Source: UBA2882 sp045542735 (GTDB lineage Bacteria > Bacillota > Clostridia > Lachnospirales > Lachnospiraceae). Taken from it: a DNA stretch of 45,643 nt. Below the pieces are notes generated by a model that saw only the letters and a program-made list of their open reading frames with translations, was not told the DNA's origin and searched no databases. The translations under genes were made by a program, and so were the position numbers. This document shows, piece after piece, positions 1 through 7,196 of this stretch. The stretch lies in assembly GCA_045542735.1 (NCBI GenBank), contig JAZQLQ010000007.1, positions 1 to 45,643 of the forward strand. Reading direction: 5' to 3'. Position 1 is the first letter of the stretch. Every line of letters begins with the position of its first letter.

Positions 1-363
1 GTATTGGTAGGATTTAAAAGTACTGATGCAGAAGATATTGAAAATATGTGGAAGAGAGTTGAATTATTGATGAGATATCAATGCTTGCCATATATTATGA
101 GATATCGTAATAAAAATGAGACTCCATGGAAAGAGTCAAAATATCGTGGTATGTATGTGACTATGGCTCGTTGGTGTAATCAACCAAGTTTCTTTAAGAA
201 AAAGAGTTTCAGGCAATATTGTGAAGCTAATCAGGCATTGGTAAAAACGGAAGGACATGTTTGTTCTTCAATGAAGGCACTGCTTGATTTTGAACAAGAA
301 TTTCCAGAAATTGCAAAGAAGTACTTTGATTTAAGATTTGATGAATTCGATGGGAAGTGGTGA
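1..363 (+). CDS. radical SAM protein, C-terminal part (5' end outside window)
   Basis: The reading frame is open from base 1, so this is the last 120 residues of a larger protein. It begins VLVGFKSTDAEDIENMWKRV and continues with RVELL, LPYIMRY and ARWCNQPSFFKKKSF. This pattern (VLVGF.T...D..R.E.L...G..PYVM.Y, then ARW.N...) is typical of the C-terminal end of radical SAM barrels, where the last strands carry substrate-binding residues. The CX3CX2C iron-sulfur motif would lie upstream and cannot be checked here. The stop at 361-363 is followed within 5 bases by the next start, so it belongs to the same operon as the helicase and SMC-like genes. The substrate is unknown. The family call is by pattern recall. 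Confidence 0.6.
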   Translation, partial: VLVGFKSTDAEDIENMWKRVELLMRYQCLPYIMRYRNKNETPWKESKYRGMYVTMARWCNQPSFFKKKSFRQYCEANQALVKTEGHVCSSMKALLDFEQEFPEIAKKYFDLRFDEFDGKW

Positions 364-367
364 TAAA

Positions 368-958
368 ATGGTTAACTCTATAGTGTGTGAGTATTATGAA
401 ACGGGTAAATATAATAATGCGGATGAATTGATAGATTCGTTGTTAGAGTGCTCAAACGAAAATATATGTTACTTAATTTCTGGACTAGAGCAAAGAGAGA
501 TAGTTACATACAGTATTCCGCAATACAGTTCTTTTGTAGATGGAACAACAAACATGATTAGATATTTACGAATGGCCGGTGATTTCGGACCTTCTTTTTT
601 GGAAGTGGGTCAACATTATATAGACAGTGGAAGCGATGAACGTGCTTACGTGAAATATGGAGAAAATCATGCTAAGTTAGCAGAGATTTTAGGTGTTGTG
701 GAAATAAGGCAGGAAAATAGAAAGCGTGTATATTTAAATGAGCTAGGAAAGTCTCTTGAAAAAAGAAGCGAAGCGGAACAGGAAGATTGTTTTGTAAAAC
801 TATCTGGTCGAGTTCCAATTGTTCAGTATGCCATTAAACATGGAACGCCAGATGCAAAAGCATTAGAAGAAGTAATGCGTATGTATCTTTCGAAAAGTAC
901 TGCGGAGCGAAGACGAAGAAATACATGGGATATGGTAGTAAAGTTAAGAGAGGGTTAA
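368..958 (+). CDS. winged-helix-like protein of the left operon
   Basis: This is a 196-residue protein not firmly recognised. I start it at ATG 368, just after the upstream stop and about 8 bases behind a GGGAAGTGG purine run. An in-frame ATG at 338 would overlap the previous gene. Two segments look like winged helices: residues about 15-45 (ADELIDSLLE ... ICYLISGLEQREIVTY), and about 75-135, with FGPSFLEVGQHYI, KLAEILGVVEI and a basic wing (RQENRKRVYLNELGKSL). The C-terminus is basic (STAERRRRNTW). Such small DNA-binding proteins accompany helicases and nucleases in restriction systems, so a DNA-recognition role is plausible but inferred. It lies 3 bases before the helicase start. Confidence 0.5.
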   Translation: MVNSIVCEYYETGKYNNADELIDSLLECSNENICYLISGLEQREIVTYSIPQYSSFVDGTTNMIRYLRMAGDFGPSFLEVGQHYIDSGSDERAYVKYGENHAKLAEILGVVEIRQENRKRVYLNELGKSLEKRSEAEQEDCFVKLSGRVPIVQYAIKHGTPDAKALEEVMRMYLSKSTAERRRRNTWDMVVKLREG

Positions 959-961
959 AAA

Positions 962-3091
962 TTGGGATTAAAAGATTTGCCAGAAATTAAAAGTGGATAT
1001 GATTCGGGATTTGATGATATTTTGAATGATTTTTATATTCCGGTTTTAAAAGAAACAAAATATTATAAGCGAATTGCAGGATTTTTTTCGTCATCTAGTT
1101 TATCGGTTGCAGCTAGGGGGATAGCAGGATTGATTGCGAATGGTGGGCACATGGATTTGTTGGTGTCTCCAAGATTATCACCAGAAGATGTTGATATCAT
1201 GAAAAAGGCGGCAAGTGACCCGCAAGAGATTATATCAAAGGTTATGCTTTTGGAGATGGACAACGTAGAGTCGTTGCTACAACGAAGAAGAATAGAAGCT
1301 TTGGGCTGGTTGATGGCAAATGGTTATCTTACAATAAAAGTGGCTACTGTATATGATGATAAAGGAAATATTATGGATTATGAAAAAGTTGAAGAGTCAG
1401 GACTTTTTCATATTAAGGTAGGAATTCTTGAAGATGAAGATGGAAACATAATTACTTTTAGTGGTTCAGTAAATGAAACTGCAAGTGCATGGGTTCGAAA
1501 CGTTGAGGAGTTTAAAGTTTTCCGCTATTGGGATGAAGGTAAAAGAGATTCTGCACAAATCGATATTGATAAATTTAATAATTATTGGAACCAAAATGTT
1601 TCGAAAGTTAAAATTTCTGATTTACCGGTCGCAGTATCTGAAAAATTGATTCAGAAAGCACCAAAGAATTTTGAAAAAATAGAAGAAGAAATTGTACAAG
1701 AGGAATTAAAAGAGAGAAAGGTTGTTAAGTTAAGTTTTACTCCGTTCGTGTATCAGGAAGAAGCATTGAAAGTGTGGAAAGAACATCATAAGGCTATTTT
1801 TGAGATGGCAACAGGAACAGGGAAAACCAAAACAGCACAGCTATGTATTGCGGATTTAATTAATGAGTGTGAAACCCCAGCAGTTGTTTTTATAATTTGT
1901 CCGCAGGACACATTGGCAAGACAATGGTTAGATGATATTAAGAAAAGTGGCTTGGAATGGGATAATTATACTATTGCAGACTCTTCTTCAAAAGGATGGA
2001 AAGAAGAGTTGGCTTACAAGTTACTAGAAGTTAGTGTAGAGCGAGCGGGTAGGAAAAACACTCTGTTTGTGTATTCTACATTTGATACATACTATAGAGA
2101 TACTTTTACGACGATTGTTAAGCAATACAAAAATAATTCAACCTATTTTCTCATAGGGGATGAGGTTCATGGATTAGGTTCGGCACGTAGAGCGAGCGGT
2201 TTTTTAGAAGAGTATGACTATAGATTAGGATTGAGCGCTACACCTGATCGTTGGTTTGATGAATATGGAACGCGTGTTATTACAGACTATTTCGGAAGCG
2301 ATAGATATTGTTTTACTATAGCGGAAGCGTTGCACAAGAAGAATCCGATTACGGGAAAGACGTATTTGACACCATATGAATACATTCCAAGATTTATTTC
2401 GTTAGAGACTGATGAATTAGTTGAGTATAAAAAGTTGACAGAAAGTATTATCAAAGGTTTGAGTAAAGCGAAAAACGACAGTGATATGGCTGAAAAAATT
2501 GAGAACTTAATGTTTATGCGAGCGGATCTTCATAAGAGTGCAAGAAATAAGCTTGTTGAGTTCGAAAGAATACTTGATGAAATAGGAAATGACTTAAGCG
2601 ATACAATTATTTTTACTTCTCCAAACCAAATAGATGAAGTTGAGAGCATTTTAAAAAGTCGAGGTGTTTTTGCGAAAAGAATCACAAAGGACCAAGGCAA
2701 TACTCCATTAAAGCAATATGGAAATCTGTCTGAAAGGCAGCATATCATAGAGATGTTTGTAAATGGAGATTGTAAAACTTTAATTGCAATTAAATGTTTA
2801 GATGAAGGAATAGATATTCCGTCTGCTAAAAGGGCGATTATCCTTGCTAGTTCTACTAATCCGAGAGAATATGTTCAGAGGATAGGGCGTATTATAAGAC
2901 GTAGTGAGGGAAAGGAAAAAGCAGTTTTATATGATGTGATTGTCGAACCGTCATTTGATCAGTTGGAAGGTGAGTTAAAGAAATATGAGCGGAAGATATT
3001 CGAGAAAGAAATGGTACGAATTAGTGAGATATCGGAGAATGCATTGAATCGTTTAGACATTATTGATGAAGTATATTCCAGATTACCATAG
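962..3091 (+). CDS. PLD-nuclease / SF2 (DEAD-like) helicase fusion, restriction-type
   Basis: A 709-residue protein with two parts. Residues about 1-215 form a phospholipase-D-type nuclease domain: H150-x-K152 followed by GSVNET (168-173), the HxK...GSxN signature. Residues about 255-680 form an SF2 helicase with Walker A ATGTGKTK (283-290), DEVH (400-403), SAT (425-427) and a motif VI QRIGRIIRR near the end. Start is TTG 962, 8 bases after GAGAGGG; no ATG fits better. The layout recalls helicases annotated as DNA phosphorothioation system restriction enzymes, and also PLD-helicases of other defence systems. It likely translocates on and cuts DNA. Partners are the DndD-like ATPase and small proteins downstream; the next start is only 9 bases away. 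Confidence 0.8.
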   Translation: MGLKDLPEIKSGYDSGFDDILNDFYIPVLKETKYYKRIAGFFSSSSLSVAARGIAGLIANGGHMDLLVSPRLSPEDVDIMKKAASDPQEIISKVMLLEMDNVESLLQRRRIEALGWLMANGYLTIKVATVYDDKGNIMDYEKVEESGLFHIKVGILEDEDGNIITFSGSVNETASAWVRNVEEFKVFRYWDEGKRDSAQIDIDKFNNYWNQNVSKVKISDLPVAVSEKLIQKAPKNFEKIEEEIVQEELKERKVVKLSFTPFVYQEEALKVWKEHHKAIFEMATGTGKTKTAQLCIADLINECETPAVVFIICPQDTLARQWLDDIKKSGLEWDNYTIADSSSKGWKEELAYKLLEVSVERAGRKNTLFVYSTFDTYYRDTFTTIVKQYKNNSTYFLIGDEVHGLGSARRASGFLEEYDYRLGLSATPDRWFDEYGTRVITDYFGSDRYCFTIAEALHKKNPITGKTYLTPYEYIPRFISLETDELVEYKKLTESIIKGLSKAKNDSDMAEKIENLMFMRADLHKSARNKLVEFERILDEIGNDLSDTIIFTSPNQIDEVESILKSRGVFAKRITKDQGNTPLKQYGNLSERQHIIEMFVNGDCKTLIAIKCLDEGIDIPSAKRAIILASSTNPREYVQRIGRIIRRSEGKEKAVLYDVIVEPSFDQLEGELKKYERKIFEKEMVRISEISENALNRLDIIDEVYSRLP

Positions 3092-3100
3092 GAGGATAAA

Positions 3101-3280
3101 ATGAGTACGAGTAGAATTGGAAAAGCAATCAAAGAAAGTTGTGCAGATGATAAAGTGATGCAGGGATTATTGATGGATTTATTGGATTTTAACCTTACAG
3201 GGCGGCAGTGGTATAAAGAGGAATATGTAAAAATAATTGAGAAATATGCGAAAGAAATGGAGGAACAACATGAAGATTAA
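3101..3280 (+). CDS. 59-residue protein between helicase and SMC-like ATPase
   Basis: A short gene starts at ATG 3101, preceded by AGGAGG overlapping the helicase stop, with about 5 bases spacing. It encodes a helical, charged protein starting MSTSRIGKAIKESCADDKV and ending in a KYAKEMEEQHED tail. Its end overlaps the start of the next gene by 11 bases (3270-3280), and the GGAGG used by that gene lies inside its own coding sequence. This tight coupling argues that it is real. I do not recognise the family. The middle (LLDFNLTGRQWYKEEYVKII) looks like a short helical-bundle domain, perhaps a bridging subunit of the helicase-ATPase complex; that role is inferred. Confidence 0.65.
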   Translation: MSTSRIGKAIKESCADDKVMQGLLMDLLDFNLTGRQWYKEEYVKIIEKYAKEMEEQHED

Positions 3281-5237
3281 GAAAATAGAAATAAAAAACT
3301 ATAGACAGTATAGAGATGTTGTTTTGACATTTCCTAATGCATCTGCGTATGATTTGAATTATGTACTGGCTGAAAACGGAATAGGTAAAACTACACTTCT
3401 TAATGCAATCACTTGGTGTCTTTATGGTAGAGAGTTGCATGTAACAGAAGGATTAAAGGACAAAACCTTACCGCTATTTACATTGAAGACATTAAGAGAA
3501 ATGGAAACAGGCCAAGAAGAAAATACGATGGTTAGCATCACATTAGAGGATTCGGATGGAGAAGTAACTTTTGTTAGATGGATAACTTTTCGTAAAAATG
3601 AAGAAGGAGATGCTTACGAGAAAATAAAGAGTCAAAAAGTTGTTATAGTGCCAAGTGTTGGAGAACCTGATGTATTGAATGGTGAGGAAGAATTTAAGAT
3701 AGAGGTAAATAAAAGGTTGCCTTTTAAAATCCAACAATTCTTTTTCTTTGATGGTGAACAATTGGATACATACTTAGCAAATACAGCAGGAAAGAATGTT
3801 GAGCAGGCAGTTTTAGAGATCTCGCAAATTGATCTTTTGGTAACGATGGAAAAGAATTTGGTAAGGGTTGCAGACGACTTGAGAAGAGAGGCATCTAGGG
3901 GAAATTCTCAATCTGCCAAACTTAATTCCGAGTATGAAGCAAAAGTAGAAGAGGAGAGAACATTAATAGAAAAAGTCCAAAAAGATGCAGAGGATTTGTC
4001 TAGAGCAAAGAAAGAATTGGAAAGAATTAATACGGAACTAGGCGATGATCCGGATGTTTCAGAATTAGAATTAGAAAGAGATACATTGGATGAAAAACTG
4101 CGTAAGGAATTAAAAGTTGAGCAGGAAGAAAACGCTTATGCCATTAAGCAATTCTTAAAAAAATATTTGACTTTATTGACAGCATTACCTAGATTGAAGA
4201 GAATGTATGACATAATTGTTGAAAAAGAACGTAATATGGAATTGCCACCTAAGTATGACAAAAAAGAACTGGAAGAAATGCTTTCAGAGCATACTTGTCA
4301 TGTGTGTGGACGTACTTTAGATACAGATGCAACCATTTATGTCGCTGAGTTGATTAAGAGATATGAACTAGGACAAGATACAGGAACATTGCTAACTCGT
4401 ATGTTAGGTCCACTTCAAATGCAAATCCAGGAAGCTAAGAAATACGAAGTGGAAAGAGATAGATTGTTTAAGGCGAAAGACCGTATTAAGCATGATATTG
4501 ATACTGTGTCGGCTAGAATTAGTGAACTCGATAGTACAATTGACAAATATACAGATAAAGATCACATTAAGACGCTTTACGCTAAACGAAGTGAACTTGA
4601 AAAGTTTATAGAAGACACAAATCGTAGAGTTATTCGTGAAGAAATTGAGTTGGCTACATTAACGAGAAGATTGGAAGAACTGAAAACGGAGTTAAATAAG
4701 GCATTACAAAAAGATGAGAAAAATGCCAAAGTTCGAAAAGAGGCACAACTTGCTGAAAAAGCAAGAAATAAAGTGAGCGAGATTATTGCTGATATAAAAG
4801 GCGATATTCGAGACAAAATTAGTGAAGAAATGAGCCTGAAGTTTTTTGAACTTATGTGGAAACGTAAATTTAGCAAAGTTGAGTTAACGGATAACTATTC
4901 GACATCTGTTATCAATAATGATGGTTTTGAATGTCTAGGTTCCTGCTCTGCTGCAGAAAGAGAGTTGTTGGTATTAGCATTTACACTTGCATTGCATAAA
5001 GAGTCTGGATTTGACGGACCGCTTGTAATTGATACTCCAATTTCGCGTATTTCAGGAGAATTAAGAGTTGCATTTGCGAAGGTATTGCGTGAAGTAAGCA
5101 AAAATAAACAAATTATTTTATTTGTAACAGAGGATGAATATTCAATTAATGTAAGAGATGTTTTTGAACCATATGCAAATAGAAAATATCGATTTGAGTT
5201 AGTTGATGAAGATTTTGTAAAGGCAGGTGACTTATAA
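3270..5237 (+). CDS. DndD-like SMC/Rad50-type ATPase
   Basis: A 655-residue ABC/SMC ATPase. The N-terminal half-site has AENGIGKTT (Walker A, residues 35-42). Two long charged coiled-coil stretches flank a hook CHVCGRTL (Cys343, Cys346). The C-terminal half-site has a signature-like SCSAAERELLVLAF near residue 560 and Walker B PLVIDTPISRI near 585. Size and plan match DndD of DNA phosphorothioation systems and related RecF/RecN-type defence ATPases. Start ATG 3270 is chosen because GGAGG precedes it by 6 bases and MKIKKIEIKNYRQ is the usual N-terminus of the family; an upstream in-frame ATG at 3237 lacks this. The stop overlaps the next start (TAATG). In Dnd systems this ATPase may sense or nick DNA. 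Its exact role here is unknown. Confidence 0.8.
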   Translation: MKIKKIEIKNYRQYRDVVLTFPNASAYDLNYVLAENGIGKTTLLNAITWCLYGRELHVTEGLKDKTLPLFTLKTLREMETGQEENTMVSITLEDSDGEVTFVRWITFRKNEEGDAYEKIKSQKVVIVPSVGEPDVLNGEEEFKIEVNKRLPFKIQQFFFFDGEQLDTYLANTAGKNVEQAVLEISQIDLLVTMEKNLVRVADDLRREASRGNSQSAKLNSEYEAKVEEERTLIEKVQKDAEDLSRAKKELERINTELGDDPDVSELELERDTLDEKLRKELKVEQEENAYAIKQFLKKYLTLLTALPRLKRMYDIIVEKERNMELPPKYDKKELEEMLSEHTCHVCGRTLDTDATIYVAELIKRYELGQDTGTLLTRMLGPLQMQIQEAKKYEVERDRLFKAKDRIKHDIDTVSARISELDSTIDKYTDKDHIKTLYAKRSELEKFIEDTNRRVIREEIELATLTRRLEELKTELNKALQKDEKNAKVRKEAQLAEKARNKVSEIIADIKGDIRDKISEEMSLKFFELMWKRKFSKVELTDNYSTSVINNDGFECLGSCSAAERELLVLAFTLALHKESGFDGPLVIDTPISRISGELRVAFAKVLREVSKNKQIILFVTEDEYSINVRDVFEPYANRKYRFELVDEDFVKAGDL

Positions 5238-5662
5238 TGGATCAAGATAGAATTTATATTGATAAAACTAGACAAAAAGAAATTCGTGGAATAAAAGATG
5301 CTGGTTACCTTGCGTTTGATAATCAGAAAGATGTTTTTATGTTTGCATTAGCCATGGGCATGGATTGTTATAATGGTGGAGTTATTGAAAATGCTAAAGA
5401 TGGTTTTTTCAATGATAGAGATTTAAATGAAGCAGATAAGGCAATGATTTATGCGTTACTTGCCCCAGAGTTAGAGCAATTAGAAGATATTACAGAAAGA
5501 TCTCTGGTGTTAAAGAAGGCAGAAGGAATGGCGGACAAGGGTTTTACGGTGATTCTGAGTGAGATGGCAGATAAAAGTGCAGAAGTTTATTCGCTTTTAA
5601 TGCTGAATAAAGCGAATGCATTGTATGAAGAAGCAAAAGCAAAGGGGTATTTAGAAGTTTAG
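5237..5662 (+). CDS. small protein resembling Dnd system-associated protein 4
   Basis: A 141-residue, mostly helical acidic protein translationally coupled to the SMC-like gene by a TAATG overlap. The segment NQKDVFMFALAMGMDCYNGG (about residues 30-49) followed by acidic helices recalls the KDVFVFAAxxGF motif of small proteins annotated as dnd system-associated protein 4. It sits where DndE sits in classical Dnd operons, but I do not see clear DndE similarity. It closes the operon: two strong hairpins follow. The resemblance is from memory and needs a profile search. Function is unknown; a DNA-binding or regulatory subunit is a guess. Confidence 0.5.
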   Translation: MDQDRIYIDKTRQKEIRGIKDAGYLAFDNQKDVFMFALAMGMDCYNGGVIENAKDGFFNDRDLNEADKAMIYALLAPELEQLEDITERSLVLKKAEGMADKGFTVILSEMADKSAEVYSLLMLNKANALYEEAKAKGYLEV

Positions 5663-5679
5663 AATGTAAATATTTTAAA

Positions 5680-5708
5680 GAACTTTTGGTCACGATGACC
5701 AAAAGTTC
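5680..5708. repeat. 29-base palindrome, copy 1
   Basis: GAACTTTTGGTCA - CGA - TGACCAAAAGTTC, perfect 13-base arms with a 3-base loop, 17 bases after the stop of the last operon gene. There is no T run after it. Confidence 0.85.
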
Positions 5709-5738
5709 CAAACCAGCATTTCAAGTCAACATTTTAAG

Positions 5739-5775
5739 CCACTTTTGGTCATGATGACCAAAAGTGGATTTTCTT
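5739..5775 (+). terminator. 29-base palindrome, copy 2, probable operon terminator
   Basis: CCACTTTTGGTCA - TGA - TGACCAAAAGTGG (5739-5767), perfect arms, followed by ATTTTCTTTTT. The arms share ACTTTTGGTCA with copy 1, and the bases just upstream are also similar (ATTTTAAAG / ATTTTAAGC). This copy has the shape of an intrinsic terminator for the defence-type operon. Confidence 0.7.
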
Positions 5776-6289
5776 TTTATGACCATTATTCGGGTCGTAG
5801 GGGAACCCTACTGTGAACGCCCTGGGCGTGAAGTTTCCTGCGTAAAGTATACAACTTTAGGTGTATCCTGTTTCTTTCGCAGTCCAATTAAGTAGACAAA
5901 TTCTTCATTTTCGGAATTTTAGACAGAGCCGCTGGAACCCTTGAATTTACTGGTTTCTCTGTCCGGAGACACTGGAAAGCGTCCAACGACGCTGGATTCT
6001 TTTTAGAGACATTGAACAAGTCGGTCTCTTTTTTTGAGACTATTTTTCAGGATTTTCTGGAATTTGAGAAAATGCTACTTATGAGAAGATACAAGAAAAT
6101 ATGGTTGATTTATAGAGTCATCAGCAGAAATGTTGGTGACTTTTTCATTTTTTATATTGGATTTTTTGTCATCAGCAATTTTTGACTCCAAGTAATAACT
6201 GACAAGAGAAAAAAGTTGAAGAAAATTATCGAGTTTTTTGCAATCAGCTTTTTTTGACCCTAAGTACTAAACAGAAGGAGGAAAAGAAA
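5776..6289. other. non-coding, palindrome- and T-run-rich stretch
   Basis: I see no credible gene in these 514 bases. It holds short perfect palindromes (GTAGGG-GAA-CCCTAC at 5797-5811; ACGCCC-T-GGGCGT at 5817-5829) and a series of T-rich runs each next to GAGAC/GTCTC or TCAGC/GAC motifs. Two degenerate direct repeats of about 36 bases lie at 6171-6206 and 6243-6278 (both start ATCAGC, then a T run, GAC and AAGTA). It lies between the defence-type operon and an excisionase, so it may be the control or end region of an integrated element. Confidence 0.5.
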
Positions 6290-6835
6290 ATGCAGAAACA
6301 GTGGTTAGAACATTTTTGTAAGTACAGACACATTTGTGAGTTCCTTGGCAGTGAGGGCAAGGAGAAAGAAGAAATCAAGGAGTATTTGATGCAGGTGCTG
6401 GGATTACCGGAGGCAACAGCACGATATCAGATGACGCGAGCGTTGGAGGATGAGGATGGAATTGTCAAAAGCTTTGGATGGAAGTTTTATTTGGACGAGG
6501 AGAAGTTTAAAGCAGTCATAGAGGATTTGCGTTCTATCTATCCTATCAGATTAAAGCCATATCCATATCCGCCTAAAGAAGAGACGGAGGCGAGAGATGG
6601 ATTAATTGAAATGAAGAAAAAATATGCAGCTCTTGAGCTGGAATATGATTTGCTTCGTTATCGCTATCTGGATGTAATGGCAAGCTATTATGATGCCAAG
6701 TCAGACTTGGCAGAAGCTAAGGGTGATGAAGTTGGATCATGTAGATACTTTCAAAAAATGGATGAAACAATGGGGCTAGTAATAGACCTGCAACAAAGGT
6801 TAAAAGAAAGGGGAGTGGATGTAGATGAAGCATAG
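6290..6835 (+). CDS. unknown protein preceding excisionase
   Basis: A 181-residue protein, start ATG 6290 behind AAGGAGG (8 bases). An upstream in-frame alternative start at 6254 lacks a ribosome site. I do not recognise the family. The first 75 residues look like a small helical or winged-helix domain (IKEYLMQVLGLPEATARYQM..., then a strand KSFGWKFYLDEEKF). Residues about 110-175 form a long amphipathic helix region (YAALELEYDLLRYRYLDVMA). Its stop overlaps the excisionase gene by 11 bases, so it is co-translated and likely part of the mobile-element control module. Confidence 0.6.
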   Translation: MQKQWLEHFCKYRHICEFLGSEGKEKEEIKEYLMQVLGLPEATARYQMTRALEDEDGIVKSFGWKFYLDEEKFKAVIEDLRSIYPIRLKPYPYPPKEETEARDGLIEMKKKYAALELEYDLLRYRYLDVMASYYDAKSDLAEAKGDEVGSCRYFQKMDETMGLVIDLQQRLKERGVDVDEA

Positions 6836-7016
6836 TCAGAATGTTCCTTTGTGGGAGAAGTACACTTTAACAGTAGAAGAAGCGGCAGCTTATTTTCGCA
6901 TTGGAGAACATAAATTACGCAGGCTCATCAATGGGAATAAGAACGCAGATTACCTTCTTTGGAATGGAAATCGTATTCAGATTAAGAGAGAGAAATATAA
7001 ACAGTTTATTGGTTGA
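6825..7016 (+). CDS. xis: excisionase, Tn916 Xis family
   Basis: A 63-residue protein. VPLWEKYTLTVEEAAAYFRI, then GEHKLRRLI, and a C-terminal WNGNRIQIKREKYKQFI match the usual form of Tn916-type excisionases (winged-helix DNA-bending proteins that direct the tyrosine integrase to excise). Start ATG 6825 lies inside the end of the previous gene behind AAAGGGGAGTGG. In Tn916-like elements the integrase gene follows directly; here no integrase reading frame is present downstream, so the element end looks truncated or the integrase has been lost. Confidence 0.85.
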   Translation: MKHSQNVPLWEKYTLTVEEAAAYFRIGEHKLRRLINGNKNADYLLWNGNRIQIKREKYKQFIG

Positions 7017-7104
7017 GCTGGGTATCAAGAATAATGGAGCATTGATTACTACAATAATGTGAAAAACGGATTAACACATATATGCAAAAACTTTAATTTT
7101 TCTA
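7017..7104. other. stretch after the excisionase where an integrase would be expected
   Basis: This short AT-rich stretch has no reading frame and no recognisable integrase fragment. The promoter of the ATP-grasp gene starts right after it, so if an integrase followed the excisionase it has been removed cleanly. Confidence 0.55.
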
Positions 7105-7138
7105 TTGACTTTTATGATTAATAAAAACATAATCATAA
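7105..7138 (+). promoter_or_regulatory. promoter with overlapping palindromic operator for the ATP-grasp gene
   Basis: TTGACT (7105-7110), 17 bases, CATAAT (7128-7133). A perfect inverted repeat TTATGATTA (7112-7120) / TAATCATAA (7130-7138) covers the spacer and the -10 box, as expected of a repressor site. Confidence 0.6.
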
Positions 7139-7196
7139 GCACAAAAGTCAAACGTAGGGTTGAGCCTATGGAATTATGGAGAAGGAGATTTGGTTT

